Assembly: GCA_030696435.1 (NCBI GenBank)
Contig: JAUYSF010000277.1
Location: forward strand, 1-22,168
Length of the DNA stretch: 22,168 bases
DNA from: Desulfoprunum sp.
GTDB taxonomy: Bacteria > Desulfobacterota > Desulfobulbia > Desulfobulbales > Desulfocapsaceae
Reading direction: 5' to 3'
Shown piece after piece: positions 7,846 through 15,453 of this stretch. Position numbers and translations under genes: made by a program. Every line of letters begins with the position of its first letter. Positions within the stretch are counted from its first letter, which is position 1. The notes under the pieces were generated by a model. That model saw only the letters and a list, made by a program, of their open reading frames with translations, was not told the DNA's origin and made no database searches.

Positions 7846-7918
7846 GAATTTTATTTCCATTGCCGATCATGTTGTTTTCTCAAGCGAACCTGTTGCCCTA
7901 TACTTTTAGGAGGCGCGA

Positions 7919-9124
7919 ATGCCTGTTTATATTTGGAAAGGAAAAAATTCTCAGGGTGAAAAACGTCATGGTGAGATTGAAGCACCTGACCAGACTGCGG
8001 TTCTTGCACAATTGAAGCGTCAGAGAATTTCCGATCCTGTCATTAAAGAAAAACCGAAAGATCTTTTTGCAAATGTCACTTTTTTCAAACCCAAAGTTAC
8101 AGGTAAGGATATTGTTATTTTTACCCGACAGCTCTCCACCATGATTGATGCAGGTCTACCGCTGGTACAAGGTTTAGAAATTCTCGAAAAACAGCAGGAA
8201 AATCCGACATTTAAAAAAATACTTGTTACTATCCGTTCAGACGTTGAGGCTGGTTCAACTCTCGCTGACTCCATGAGGAAGCACCCAAAGGCTTTTGACA
8301 ATCTATTCAGTAATATGATCGAGGCCGGAGAAACAGGCGGTATCCTTGACACTATCCTTTCCCGTCTTGCCGCCTTCATTGAAAAATCCATGGCCTTGAA
8401 AAAGAAAATCAAAGGGGCCATGACCTACCCCACGATTTGCCTGGCCATATCCATCCTAATTCTCGGCGTTATTCTTATCTTTGTTGTCCCCGTTTTTGAT
8501 AAAATGTTTAAAGATTTTGGATCTACACTACCTCTACCGACCCAGATTGTTGTCAACATGAGTAACTTCATCAAGTCAAATTTTCTCTTTGTCATTATTG
8601 GCTTGTTTATTCTCAGCATGATCTTTAAAAAAATTATTTCTACCCCGAAAGGCAGACTGGCCTTTGATCGCTTTCTTCTTAAAGCTCCAGTAATAGGAAT
8701 TCTTTTAAGAAAGGTTGCTGTTGCCAAGTTTACTCGAACCCTTAGCACAATGCTCCATAGCGGAGTTCCCATCCTCGAGGCTCTACAGGTGGTCGCCAAA
8801 ACCTCAGGGAACAAAGTCATTGAGAATGCGGTGTATAGAGTTGCCGACTCAATTGCCGAGGGCAGGCCAATTGCTGAACCTCTCGAAGAAAGTGGTGTGT
8901 TTCCAAATATGGTTGTTCAAATGATCAACGTCGGTGAATCAGTTGGTGCGCTTGATGCCATGCTCGAAAAAATTGCCGATTTCTACGACGAAGAAGTAGA
9001 TCAGGCCGTGGAAAATCTGACTGCAATGATAGAACCATTTATGATGGTTTTTCTGGGCGGAATGATTGGCGGTATAGTCGTTGCAATGTATCTACCCATC
9101 TTCAAAATCGCTAGCGTTGTGTGA
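7919..9124 (+). CDS. pilC: Type IV pilus / type II secretion inner-membrane platform protein PilC
   Basis: This 401-residue protein is the polytopic platform on which the PilB and PilT motor ATPases act during pilus extension and retraction. Two T2SF domains are visible, about 66-190 and 270-392, each opening with a matching block: TRQLSTMIDAGLPLVQGLEIL-like at 69 and TRTLSTMLHSGVPILEAL-like at 272. Membrane segments fall at about 170-193, 222-237 and 371-394, the usual three. The length matches PilC/GspF. AGGAGG sits five bases before the ATG. No pilB, pilT, pilD or pilin gene is next to it, so it is separated from the rest of its machine. PilC is more likely than GspF because the protein is close to the PilC pattern, but the context does not decide. 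Confidence 0.92.
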   Translation: MPVYIWKGKNSQGEKRHGEIEAPDQTAVLAQLKRQRISDPVIKEKPKDLFANVTFFKPKVTGKDIVIFTRQLSTMIDAGLPLVQGLEILEKQQENPTFKKILVTIRSDVEAGSTLADSMRKHPKAFDNLFSNMIEAGETGGILDTILSRLAAFIEKSMALKKKIKGAMTYPTICLAISILILGVILIFVVPVFDKMFKDFGSTLPLPTQIVVNMSNFIKSNFLFVIIGLFILSMIFKKIISTPKGRLAFDRFLLKAPVIGILLRKVAVAKFTRTLSTMLHSGVPILEALQVVAKTSGNKVIENAVYRVADSIAEGRPIAEPLEESGVFPNMVVQMINVGESVGALDAMLEKIADFYDEEVDQAVENLTAMIEPFMMVFLGGMIGGIVVAMYLPIFKIASVV

Positions 9125-9203
9125 TTTTCTTGTTTTTTTATTACACCAATTTTCAATATTATTTTTTTCGACAAAAGAAATATAATAAATATCTGCAACT
9201 CCA

Positions 9204-9231
9204 TTGACTTTCTTCTTTTTAAGTATATCAT
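9204..9231 (+). promoter_or_regulatory. Candidate sigma70 promoter for ihfA
   Basis: TTGACT (9204-9209) and TATCAT (9226-9231) each match the consensus at five of six positions, with a 16-base spacer, in an AT-rich stretch 45 bases before the ihfA start. It would make ihfA independent of pilC. Confidence 0.6.
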
Positions 9232-9276
9232 CATAAGGGGCATAAAATAAATATTCAGTAAATAATGGAGGAATGT

Positions 9277-9564
9277 ATGACTCTTACAAAAGCAGATCTT
9301 GTTCAGCAGGTATATAAAAATCACGATAATCTGACCAAAGCCCAGGCTACAGATTCGGTAGAGGCATTTCTTCGTCTTTCCAAAAATTCCCTCATTAATG
9401 GATCGGATCTCCTGCTGAGCGGATTCGGTAAATTTAATGTCAAAGACAAGAACTCCCGTCGGGGACGAAATCCGCAAACAGGCGATGAGCTCACCCTAGA
9501 TGCCAGAAGAGTTGTGACTTTTAAACCATCGGGAATCTTACGAGACAAGATTAATGCAGCCTAG
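9277..9564 (+). CDS. ihfA: Integration host factor alpha-type DNA-bending protein (HU/IHF family)
   Basis: This 95-residue nucleoid protein bends DNA for recombination, replication and sigma54-type activation, normally as a dimer. It begins MTLTKADLV and has LLLSGFGKFNVKDK (dimer core and start of the arm), then RRGRNPQTGDE, the DNA-intercalating RNP region of the arm, and ARRVVTFKPS. The matches to IHF alpha, LTKAD and RVVTFKP, are closer than to HU. The start at 9277 is preferred over the in-frame ATG at 9265 because GGAGGA (9267-9272) is correctly placed only for 9277. It has its own promoter and a strong terminator. HU remains a less likely alternative, and no beta subunit gene is in the window. 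Confidence 0.9.
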   Translation: MTLTKADLVQQVYKNHDNLTKAQATDSVEAFLRLSKNSLINGSDLLLSGFGKFNVKDKNSRRGRNPQTGDELTLDARRVVTFKPSGILRDKINAA

Positions 9565-9605
9565 GCCTTGATTTGCCACTATAGAGAACTGTTCCAATTT
9601 TTATC

Positions 9606-9646
9606 CCCCGTAATGACAATCATTGGTTTCATTACGGGGTTTTTTT
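9606..9646 (+). terminator. Strong intrinsic terminator after ihfA
   Basis: CCCCGTAATGA (9606-9616) pairs perfectly with TCATTACGGGG (9629-9639) across a 12-base loop and is followed by seven T residues (9640-9646). It ends ihfA transcription on the plus strand. Its position argues against any start for the next gene before about 9650. Confidence 0.93.
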
Positions 9647-9685
9647 CTTATCTCAACAACCACTTTTTCCGTCTTTATAGGATAC

Positions 9686-10681
9686 ATGTTTTCTCCGCCC
9701 GCCTTATTCTCACCCCTTGCTCCACCGATGAAAAGCCTATCTCTCTTACCGATTAACATTAATTTCGTTACTCATTCGCAGCGCTGGGATTTACACCCTT
9801 TCCTTCCGACTAGCATTCCAGATGATCTTGTGCAATCGTTCAAAGAAATTGGCATCCTTCAACCGCCTATTATTTATGAACAAGGTGAAGGGAAATATGA
9901 AATTCTCTCCGGAAGACGGCGCATCCTGGCAGCACGAGCGATCTGTCATTTGACAGAATGCTTCTGTATTGTGGTTCCGCACACGACACCTCCTCACGAG
10001 GTACTTTCCCTGCTCTTCGAAAGTCATCGTTTCTCCTCTCCATTTTCTCCTATGGAAACCGCCTATTTTTTCAGCATTGGCCTCCAATACCTGTCACTTG
10101 CAGAATTAGCTCAGACATTTCTCTTGAAAATGACAGGGAAGAGTAGCGTCTCAATACTGAGAAAGTTCCTGCAACTGTTACTTCTTGAAAAAGAAATCCA
10201 GCAACTCGTCCATAGCCTGTTTATCACTGAAAGCATGGCTTTGGATCTCCTGAAGATCAGCCCTGAGGACAGAAGCAGGCTCAGTAGATTGTTCCGGGAT
10301 TTTCAATTGGGCGGAGGAAAACAGAAGCGACTTTTCATGCTTCTCAGGGATATCTGTCAACGGGAAAAAACGTCCATCTCAATCTTTCTGGAGCGACAGG
10401 AGATAGCAGAAATACTCAGGCACAGGGAGATGAATAATCCTCAGAAGATACAAAAGCTCTTGTCACTTCTGCAACAGATGGCAACCCCATCGTACCAAGC
10501 TGATGAAGATTCGTTCAGATTGCAAATCAACCAGCTGAAGCTCCCTGAATTTTGCGAAGTACAGCATAGTCAAGCGTTTGAAACGGATGAAGTGTTCCTG
10601 GCGATACGCTTCAGAGGGCTGGAACAGCTCCGTAAATCCTGGCCGGAGCTCAATAATGTGCTTCAGGAAACCAAGCGATAA
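9686..10681 (+). CDS. Diverged orphan ParB/Spo0J-like protein
   Basis: This protein has about 331 residues from the ATG at 9686. Its N-terminal half resembles the ParB/Spo0J CTP-binding domain: IPDDLVQSFKEIGILQPPII followed by YEILSGRRRILAARA, equivalent to the GERRxRA box. The second box, normally ENxQRxxLxPxE, is changed to ESHRFSSPFSPMETA. A helix-rich middle includes a likely helix-turn-helix region (SLAELAQTFLLKMTGKSSVS). No parA gene or parS-like 16-mer was found beside it, so it is not a standard segregation pair. The open frame reaches back to 9623, but that overlaps the ihfA terminator. ATG 9686 has an AGGA three bases upstream; ATG 9728 is an alternative without a ribosome site. Its 3' end overlaps ribD by 19 bases, tail to tail. 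Role unknown; nucleoid- or chromosome-related regulation is possible. Confidence 0.72.
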   Translation: MFSPPALFSPLAPPMKSLSLLPININFVTHSQRWDLHPFLPTSIPDDLVQSFKEIGILQPPIIYEQGEGKYEILSGRRRILAARAICHLTECFCIVVPHTTPPHEVLSLLFESHRFSSPFSPMETAYFFSIGLQYLSLAELAQTFLLKMTGKSSVSILRKFLQLLLLEKEIQQLVHSLFITESMALDLLKISPEDRSRLSRLFRDFQLGGGKQKRLFMLLRDICQREKTSISIFLERQEIAEILRHREMNNPQKIQKLLSLLQQMATPSYQADEDSFRLQINQLKLPEFCEVQHSQAFETDEVFLAIRFRGLEQLRKSWPELNNVLQETKR

Positions 10682-11784
10682 TCAAGACAGCCGGATATCA
10701 TCATATCCACTCCCAGTCGTCTATATTGGACGTCGGATAGTCTGAAGGCTGCTTCACTGCTAATCCCCTCATAACCTGCCAACACAGAAACACCCTGGTC
10801 ACCGACAAAGACCGGGGCATAAAAAAGGTGGGCGTAGTCATATAATTGCTGACGCAGCATGGCACCGTGAACTCGGGCGCCACCTTCAACCAGGAGCGAT
10901 GTCACCCCTTTTTTTCCGAGAAACTCCAGAATTTGGCCGAGATCCACACCACCATCTGCACATCGATCAAGCTGGCGGACTACAACACCTTTCTGTTCCA
11001 GGCGGGTGACCTTTTCAGCATCAACTTCAGTGCCACAACAAATCCATGTTTGGGCTGACGATTGCTGATTAATAACCCTCGCATTTTCTGAAATAGAAAG
11101 CCTACTGTCCACCACGATCCGTATCGGATCCTTGCCTAATTTTCCAGAAGACAACCTGGTGGTGAGTGAAGGGTTATCAATTGCCACCGTGCCTATCCCG
11201 ACCATGATAGCATCAGTCACGTCACGAAGTCGGTGGACTGTCGTCAAAGACTCAGGTCCAGTCATCCAGCCGGTCTTTCTTCCTTGAAAGGTGATCTTGC
11301 CATCAAGGCTCATCCCTGCCTTCATCACTACCCACGGCCTGCCGGTGGTAATATGTTTGATGAATGGCCGATTGAGAGCACGGCATTCCTGTTCCAGCAC
11401 CCCTGATGTCACGGCAATCCCCCTGCTCATCAAGTATTCCGCCCCCCGGCCCTGCACGAGGGGATTTGGATCTACCATTCCCATGACCAGCCGCCGAATC
11501 CCGCTTGCGACAATTGCCTCACAACATGGAGGTGTCCTGCCGGTATGAGAACACGGCTCAAGGGTCACATAGAGTGTGGCACCTTGAGCGTCAGCTCCTG
11601 CCCGTCGGAGGGCGTGAATCTCGGCATGGGGTGTCCCCGCCATTTTATGGAAACCTTTCCCTCTAACCGTCCCTTCTTTGACGACGACTGATCCGACACA
11701 GGGATTAGGAGATGTCCTGCCGATGCCTTTCCTGGCCTCGCACAGGGCCATGCGCATAAAAAGACTATCTGTCTCTGAAATCAT
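10663..11784 (-). CDS. ribD: Bifunctional riboflavin deaminase/reductase RibD
   Basis: This 373-residue cytoplasmic enzyme carries out two successive steps of riboflavin synthesis: zinc-dependent deamination of the pyrimidine intermediate, then NADPH-dependent reduction of its ribosyl group. The deaminase domain (about 1-145) has the zinc set His53-Ala-Glu55, Cys78 in LEPCSH and Cys87 in PPCC. The reductase domain (about 148-373) contains VMKAGMSLDGKI, GIGTVAIDNPSLT and LVEGGARVHGAML. I chose the ATG at 11784 because AGG lies seven bases upstream and it gives a normal N-terminus; earlier ATGs at 11799 and 11820 lack ribosome sites. It overlaps the nrdR end by 20 bases, so it is coupled to nrdR. 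No other riboflavin gene follows. Confidence 0.95.
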   Translation of the reverse strand: MISETDSLFMRMALCEARKGIGRTSPNPCVGSVVVKEGTVRGKGFHKMAGTPHAEIHALRRAGADAQGATLYVTLEPCSHTGRTPPCCEAIVASGIRRLVMGMVDPNPLVQGRGAEYLMSRGIAVTSGVLEQECRALNRPFIKHITTGRPWVVMKAGMSLDGKITFQGRKTGWMTGPESLTTVHRLRDVTDAIMVGIGTVAIDNPSLTTRLSSGKLGKDPIRIVVDSRLSISENARVINQQSSAQTWICCGTEVDAEKVTRLEQKGVVVRQLDRCADGGVDLGQILEFLGKKGVTSLLVEGGARVHGAMLRQQLYDYAHLFYAPVFVGDQGVSVLAGYEGISSEAAFRLSDVQYRRLGVDMMISGCLDYRLVS

Positions 11785-12244
11785 GCTCTGACCTAGCATC
11801 AAGGAGTGATTTGAGCTCATCCATAAATTCGTTCACATCTTTGAACTGACGATAAACTGAGGCAAACCGCACATAAGCAACTTCATCCAGTCCAGGCAAA
11901 TATTCCATAACCCATTCACCGATAACCTGCGACGAGACTTCCTTCGAGCCATAGTCTTGGAGTTTATGCTCAATCTCATCAACAAACTGATCGATCTTGT
12001 CCCGGCTCACCGGTCTCTTCTCACAGGCCTTCTCTAATCCAAGCACCATCTTCTGCCTATCCCAGGCCTCTCTCCGCCCATCTTTTTTTACCAGCATCGG
12101 CATCATTACCTCTAACCGTTCATAGGTGGTAAAGCGCTGGTTGCATATCAGACATGATCGCCGTCTTCGGGTAATAGTGCTTTCCTTATTCAGGCGGGAG
12201 TCAATCACTTTGTTATCAAGATGGCCACAATATGGGCATTTCAT
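11765..12244 (-). CDS. nrdR: Transcriptional repressor NrdR
   Basis: NrdR is a 159-residue zinc-finger and ATP-cone repressor that senses nucleotides and represses ribonucleotide reductase genes. The four-cysteine zinc ribbon is CPYC (Cys3, Cys6) and CLIC (Cys31, Cys34), with the typical SRLNKESTITRRRRSC stretch. The ATP cone starts at about residue 46 (VMMPMLVKKDGRREAWDRQK). AGAGGA is seven bases before the ATG at 12244; the frame reaches upstream to 12316 but this adds non-family sequence. The usual length is 150-160. It precedes ribD in the common nrdR-ribD order. No ribonucleotide reductase gene is in the window. Confidence 0.95.
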   Translation of the reverse strand: MKCPYCGHLDNKVIDSRLNKESTITRRRRSCLICNQRFTTYERLEVMMPMLVKKDGRREAWDRQKMVLGLEKACEKRPVSRDKIDQFVDEIEHKLQDYGSKEVSSQVIGEWVMEYLPGLDEVAYVRFASVYRQFKDVNEFMDELKSLLDARSEHDFRDR

Positions 12245-12323
12245 ATACGTTCCTCTTAAGACGAGAAATTTCCAGAAATACCATCCTGGGCGATAGAAGC
12301 AGGCTGTTTCTGGCACGAGATAT

Positions 12324-12338
12324 CTGACAACATGTCAG
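12324..12338. promoter_or_regulatory. Inverted repeat CTGACA-ACA-TGTCAG, possible operator
   Basis: A perfect inverted repeat with 6-base arms and a 3-base centre lies 80 bases upstream of the nrdR start. It does not resemble an NrdR box. It could be a regulator site or chance. Confidence 0.25.
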
Positions 12339-12477
12339 CGTCTGATTTCCAGGAGTCTAGCAGAAATGAGGTTTTTTTGCTGCAACTCTTCATTTTACAA
12401 GAACAGCGTACAGGGAGAGGTATCAATCAGTAATTCCATATAACAGCTGGCAATGGGAGGCATTAGAAAAAAACAGA

Positions 12478-12490
12478 TAGTATTATACTA
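12478..12490 (-). promoter_or_regulatory. Palindrome TAGTATTATACTA with an embedded -10 element
   Basis: The 13-base sequence is a perfect inverted repeat around one base. On the minus strand it contains TATAAT, a consensus -10 element aimed at nrdR, but no good -35 lies 16-18 bases upstream. The leader would be about 230 bases. Confidence 0.25.
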
Positions 12491-12539
12491 TTACACGGCA
12501 AGCTGATCATGGCTCATATAAAAACTGCTTAAAACGACA

Positions 12540-12571
12540 CGAGCCGACATTACATTTGCAATGCCGGCTCG
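12540..12571 (-). terminator. Terminator after rpiB (end of the fab operon)
   Basis: CGAGCCG (12540-12546) pairs with CGGCTCG (12565-12571), extended by CATT/AATG across one mismatch, with an eight-base loop. On the minus strand it is followed by TGTCGTTTTAAGCAGTTTTT, a broken T-run, so it is a moderate intrinsic terminator 24 bases after the rpiB stop. Confidence 0.6.
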
Positions 12572-12594
12572 TTAACAGTCATTTTTCGGCTCTA

Positions 12595-13026
12595 TTAGCC
12601 CTCGGAATATTTATCAATGCGCTGCTGATGTCTCCCGCCGGCAAAGGAAGTTGCAAGCCACACCTTGACAAGCTCCACAGCAACTCCCTCTCCGATTACC
12701 CTGGCACCAAGACAGAGAATATTGGCGTTGTTATGCTCCCTGCTCTTACGGGCTGTATATTCATCATGACAGATGGCTGCCCGGATTTTCCGATGACGGT
12801 TGGCCGCGATGGACATACCAATACCTGTTCCGCAGATCAAGATGCCGCTATCGCTCTTACCTGCCGTTATCGCTGCAGCAACGAGATCGGCGTAGTCCGG
12901 GTAGTCGACGGATTGCAGAGAGTGACAGCCCATATCCGCAACCTCGTGCCCCAAAGAGTGGAGCAGTTTTGCAATCGACTCTTTGAGAGCAAAACCACCA
13001 TGATCTGCAGCCAGCGCAATCTTCAT
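12595..13026 (-). CDS. rpiB: Ribose-5-phosphate isomerase B (RpiB/LacAB family)
   Basis: This 143-residue enzyme interconverts ribose 5-phosphate and ribulose 5-phosphate in the pentose phosphate pathway. The start MKIALAADHGGFALKE, the DYPDYA motif and the catalytic Cys65 in GILICGTGIGMSIAANR match RpiB. AAGGAGG lies five bases before the ATG. It is 19 bases downstream of fabF and the terminator follows, so it is the last gene of the fatty-acid operon. RpiB following fabF is a gene order I recall from other deltaproteobacteria. RpiB is the likely type rather than an allose-phosphate isomerase, but the substrate cannot be fully fixed from sequence. Confidence 0.93.
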   Translation of the reverse strand: MKIALAADHGGFALKESIAKLLHSLGHEVADMGCHSLQSVDYPDYADLVAAAITAGKSDSGILICGTGIGMSIAANRHRKIRAAICHDEYTARKSREHNNANILCLGARVIGEGVAVELVKVWLATSFAGGRHQQRIDKYSEG

Positions 13027-13045
13027 AAGGCCTCCTTGGAGAGTT

Positions 13046-14290
13046 TCATTTCCCGTTGTACCGCTTCATGGCAACTACAGCATTGGTACCACCAAAACCA
13101 AAGGAGTTTGACAATGCCGCATCAATCCGCATTTCACGTGCTTGCTTAGGCACATAATCCAGATCACATTCAGGGCTTGGCTCCTCCAGATTGGCCGTTG
13201 GCGGTGCAATCTGCTCAGATATGCTCAATGCAGTAAAAACCGCCTCAATACCGCCTGCTGCCCCAAGCATATGCCCCGTCATGGATTTTGTTGAGCTGAT
13301 AGCCAGGTGTCCAGCGTGTTCTTTGAAAACAGTTTTGATTGCCAGGGTCTCACATCGATCGTTGAGAGGGGTAGATGTACCGTGGGCATTGATATATTGA
13401 ATTCCTTCCAGTGGTAATCCGGCATCCTCAAGAGCCATTTGCATGGCCCGAGCCCCTCCTTCACCGTTCTCCGGAGGAGCGGCAATATGATAGGCATCAC
13501 TACTCAGGCCATACCCGCAAATCTCGGCGTATATCCGGGCCCCTCTGGACCGAGCATGCTCGAGTTCTTCGAGAATGAGCATTCCGGAGCCTTCCGACAT
13601 GATAAAGCCATCACGATCCTTGTCAAAGGGTCGCGATGCCAGTTCCGGCTCATCATTTCTGCTGGAAAGGGCTTTCATAGCACTGAATCCGGCAACTCCG
13701 AGTGGACAGATAACCGCCTCTGCTCCTCCGGCAACGACGATATCACAAAAGCCGTATTGAATATGCCGAAAAGCCTCCCCAACTGCATGGGTACCCGCCG
13801 CGCAGGCCGTAGTAAGCGTGAGATTGGGTCCTTTCGAGCCCAGTTGCATAGATATATGGCCCGAAGGCATATTGGGGATCACCATGGGGATAAAAAATGG
13901 GGTGATTTTCCGTGGCCCTTTCTCAAGACATACCAGATGATACTTCTCAATGGTTGGCAGACCACCCATTCCGCATCCGGTGATGACCCCGACACGACCA
14001 CAATTCTCATCATCGATTTCAAACCCACTGTCCTTGGCAGCCATCAGCGCTGCCACAACACCGTATTGCACAAAAAGGTCGAGATGCTTAGAAGACTTTT
14101 TGTCAAGGAAGTCATCCACCTGAAAGTCCTTGACCTCTGCAGCAATTTTCACCTGATAGTCAGTCGTATCGAAACGGGTAATCAGGCCCACGCCACTCTT
14201 ACCCGCACAGATATTCGCCCATGTCTTGGAAACACCAGTACCCAGGGGGGTTACCAGACCGACACCTGTAACCACAACTCTGCGCTTCAC
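13046..14290 (-). CDS. fabF: 3-oxoacyl-ACP synthase II (KAS II)
   Basis: This 414-residue condensing enzyme elongates acyl-ACP with malonyl-ACP. The catalytic triad falls exactly at the E. coli FabF positions: Cys163 in TTACAAGTHA, His303 in NAHGTSTPLND, and His340 in STKSMTGHMLGAAGG. The protein is intact and of normal length. It starts with GTG, preceded by AAGGAG eight bases upstream. The gene follows acpP by 60 bases and is followed by rpiB after 19 bases. No fabB-like second synthase is in the window. Confidence 0.97.
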   Translation of the reverse strand: MKRRVVVTGVGLVTPLGTGVSKTWANICAGKSGVGLITRFDTTDYQVKIAAEVKDFQVDDFLDKKSSKHLDLFVQYGVVAALMAAKDSGFEIDDENCGRVGVITGCGMGGLPTIEKYHLVCLEKGPRKITPFFIPMVIPNMPSGHISMQLGSKGPNLTLTTACAAGTHAVGEAFRHIQYGFCDIVVAGGAEAVICPLGVAGFSAMKALSSRNDEPELASRPFDKDRDGFIMSEGSGMLILEELEHARSRGARIYAEICGYGLSSDAYHIAAPPENGEGGARAMQMALEDAGLPLEGIQYINAHGTSTPLNDRCETLAIKTVFKEHAGHLAISSTKSMTGHMLGAAGGIEAVFTALSISEQIAPPTANLEEPSPECDLDYVPKQAREMRIDAALSNSFGFGGTNAVVAMKRYNGK

Positions 14291-14350
14291 AATAGGATCT
14301 CCTTCAAGCTGTATGTCCTGCTCAACAGATGGGTTTGAAATTTCGTGATA

Positions 14351-14581
14351 TTATTTCAGTTTTTTCACGTAATCAATGGCGTCCTGAACGGTAACAATCT
14401 TTTCGGCATCCTCATCCGGAATCTCTATATCAAACCCTTCCTCCATCGCCATGATCAGCTCTACCAGATCGAGAGAATCAGCACCCAGATCATCAACAAA
14501 AGAGGCATTGGGAACAACCTTGTCCTTCTCAACACTCAACTGCTCTACGATAATATCGATCATTTCTTGCTCTACAGCCAT
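14351..14581 (-). CDS. acpP: Acyl carrier protein
   Basis: This 76-residue acidic protein carries growing acyl chains on a phosphopantetheine arm attached to Ser36 in [10 protein letters not shown]. The sequence is close to E. coli AcpP along its length ([31 protein letters not shown]). I chose the ATG at 14581 because GGGAGA lies six bases before it; the ATG at 14587 is directly adjacent to that ribosome site. A 128-base gap with a possible promoter separates it from fabG, consistent with the high expression usual for acpP. Confidence 0.96.
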   Translation of the reverse strand: MAVEQEMIDIIVEQLSVEKDKVVPNASFVDDLGADSLDLVELIMAMEEGFDIEIPDEDAEKIVTVQDAIDYVKKLK

Positions 14582-14637
14582 TGTCATTCTCCCTTAGTGT
14601 AAAAGTATTAGAATTTCGGCGACCGGCACACTCTTTG

Positions 14638-14667
14638 TGTATACCAGCCAGTCCAATATCTATCCAA
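14638..14667 (-). promoter_or_regulatory. Possible internal promoter before acpP
   Basis: On the minus strand, TTGGAT (14667-14662) and TATACA (14643-14638) are 18 bases apart, about 60 bases before acpP. The match to consensus is partial. An internal acpP promoter would fit the need for more carrier protein than enzyme. Confidence 0.25.
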
Positions 14668-14709
14668 GAATTTATGGGTGCCAAAAAAAGAACAGCCCAT
14701 AGTACAGTT

Positions 14710-15453
14710 TCACATATACATGCCGCCATTCACGTGCAGCGTTTGACCGGTCAGATAGCGACCGTCATCACTCACCAGATAGGCAACAGCTCCGGCCACA
14801 TCCTCGGGGGTACCAAGCCAACCCAGAGGTATCTCTTTCTTGAGTTGCTCCTGAACTTCTTCCGGCAGCGCATCCGTCATGTCAGTCAATATATAACCAG
14901 GTGCCACACTGTTGACCGTAATATTTCTCGACGCAAGTTCCCTGGCCATTGCCTTGGTGATCCCCACAAGACCTGCCTTGGCTGCCGCATAGTTGACCTG
15001 GCCGGCGTTGCCGGTAAAACCTATGACCGAAGATATGTTCACAATTCGGCCCCAACGCTGCTTCATCATCGGTTTTGATGCTGCCTTGGCACAGAAGAAT
15101 GCGCCCTTCAGATTGGTAGCCAATACTGCATCCCAGTCCGCTTCTTTCATCCGGGCAACAAGGCCATCGCGGGTGATACCGGCATTATTGATCAGCACGT
15201 CAATACGCCCAGATTCATCGACGATCTGTTTAAAGGCAGTCTGGATTTGCTCAGGAACAGCGACATCAAAAGCCAAGATTCTGGCATTGCCTCCTGCCGA
15301 CTCAATGAGTCTTTTCGTTTCTTCGGCTGCATCGGATCGGCTGACATAATTGATATACACCAGAGCTCCCATGGTCGCAAGACGCAGAGAGATTGCCCGA
15401 CCGATTCCACGGCTCCCACCAGTTACAACAGCGACTTTTCCTTGCAAATTCAT
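14710..15453 (-). CDS. fabG: 3-oxoacyl-ACP reductase
   Basis: This 247-residue short-chain dehydrogenase reduces 3-oxoacyl-ACP to 3-hydroxyacyl-ACP with NADPH. It shows the nucleotide motif TGGSRGIG (11-18), NNAG (89-92), and the catalytic set Asn114, Ser142, Tyr155 and Lys159 in the YAAAK motif. The end HVNGGMYM is typical of FabG. The start codon overlaps the etfA stop codon (ATGA), so translation is coupled to etfA. This ties the electron-transfer module physically to fatty-acid synthesis. Many other SDRs share this fold, but the neighbours acpP and fabF make FabG secure. Confidence 0.96.
   Translation of the reverse strand: MNLQGKVAVVTGGSRGIGRAISLRLATMGALVYINYVSRSDAAEETKRLIESAGGNARILAFDVAVPEQIQTAFKQIVDESGRIDVLINNAGITRDGLVARMKEADWDAVLATNLKGAFFCAKAASKPMMKQRWGRIVNISSVIGFTGNAGQVNYAAAKAGLVGITKAMARELASRNITVNSVAPGYILTDMTDALPEEVQEQLKKEIPLGWLGTPEDVAGAVAYLVSDDGRYLTGQTLHVNGGMYM

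Larger units (their letters stand above)
7502..7918. other. Divergent intergenic region between PxxKW gene and pilC
   Basis: About 417 bases with no supportable gene. It carries a candidate minus-strand promoter (7625-7653) and a candidate plus-strand promoter (7817-7845), leaving leaders of roughly 115 bases for the PxxKW gene and 65 bases for pilC. A short stem-loop, CTCAT-AGCGA-ATGAG, lies around 7574-7588 inside the PxxKW leader. No riboswitch was recognised. Confidence 0.55.
12245..12594. other. Intergenic region between rpiB and nrdR
   Basis: These 350 bases separate the fab-rpiB operon from nrdR. They contain the rpiB terminator (12540-12571), a perfect small palindrome that includes a TATAAT on the minus strand (12478-12490), and a 15-base inverted repeat (12324-12338). 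No gene or known riboswitch was seen. The region should carry the nrdR-ribD promoter. Confidence 0.6.

Noticed and set aside
9623..9685. Upstream extension of the ParB-like gene
   Set aside because: It would start inside the loop of the ihfA terminator and gives a hydrophobic, non-family N-terminus.
12312..12328. TGGCACG resembling a sigma54 -24 element
   Set aside because: There is no GC at the required -12 position after ten bases, and no activator gene is adjacent.
13439..14338. A 299-codon plus-strand frame opposite fabF
   Set aside because: Antisense to fabF, whose catalytic triad is complete; the frame has no domain signature.
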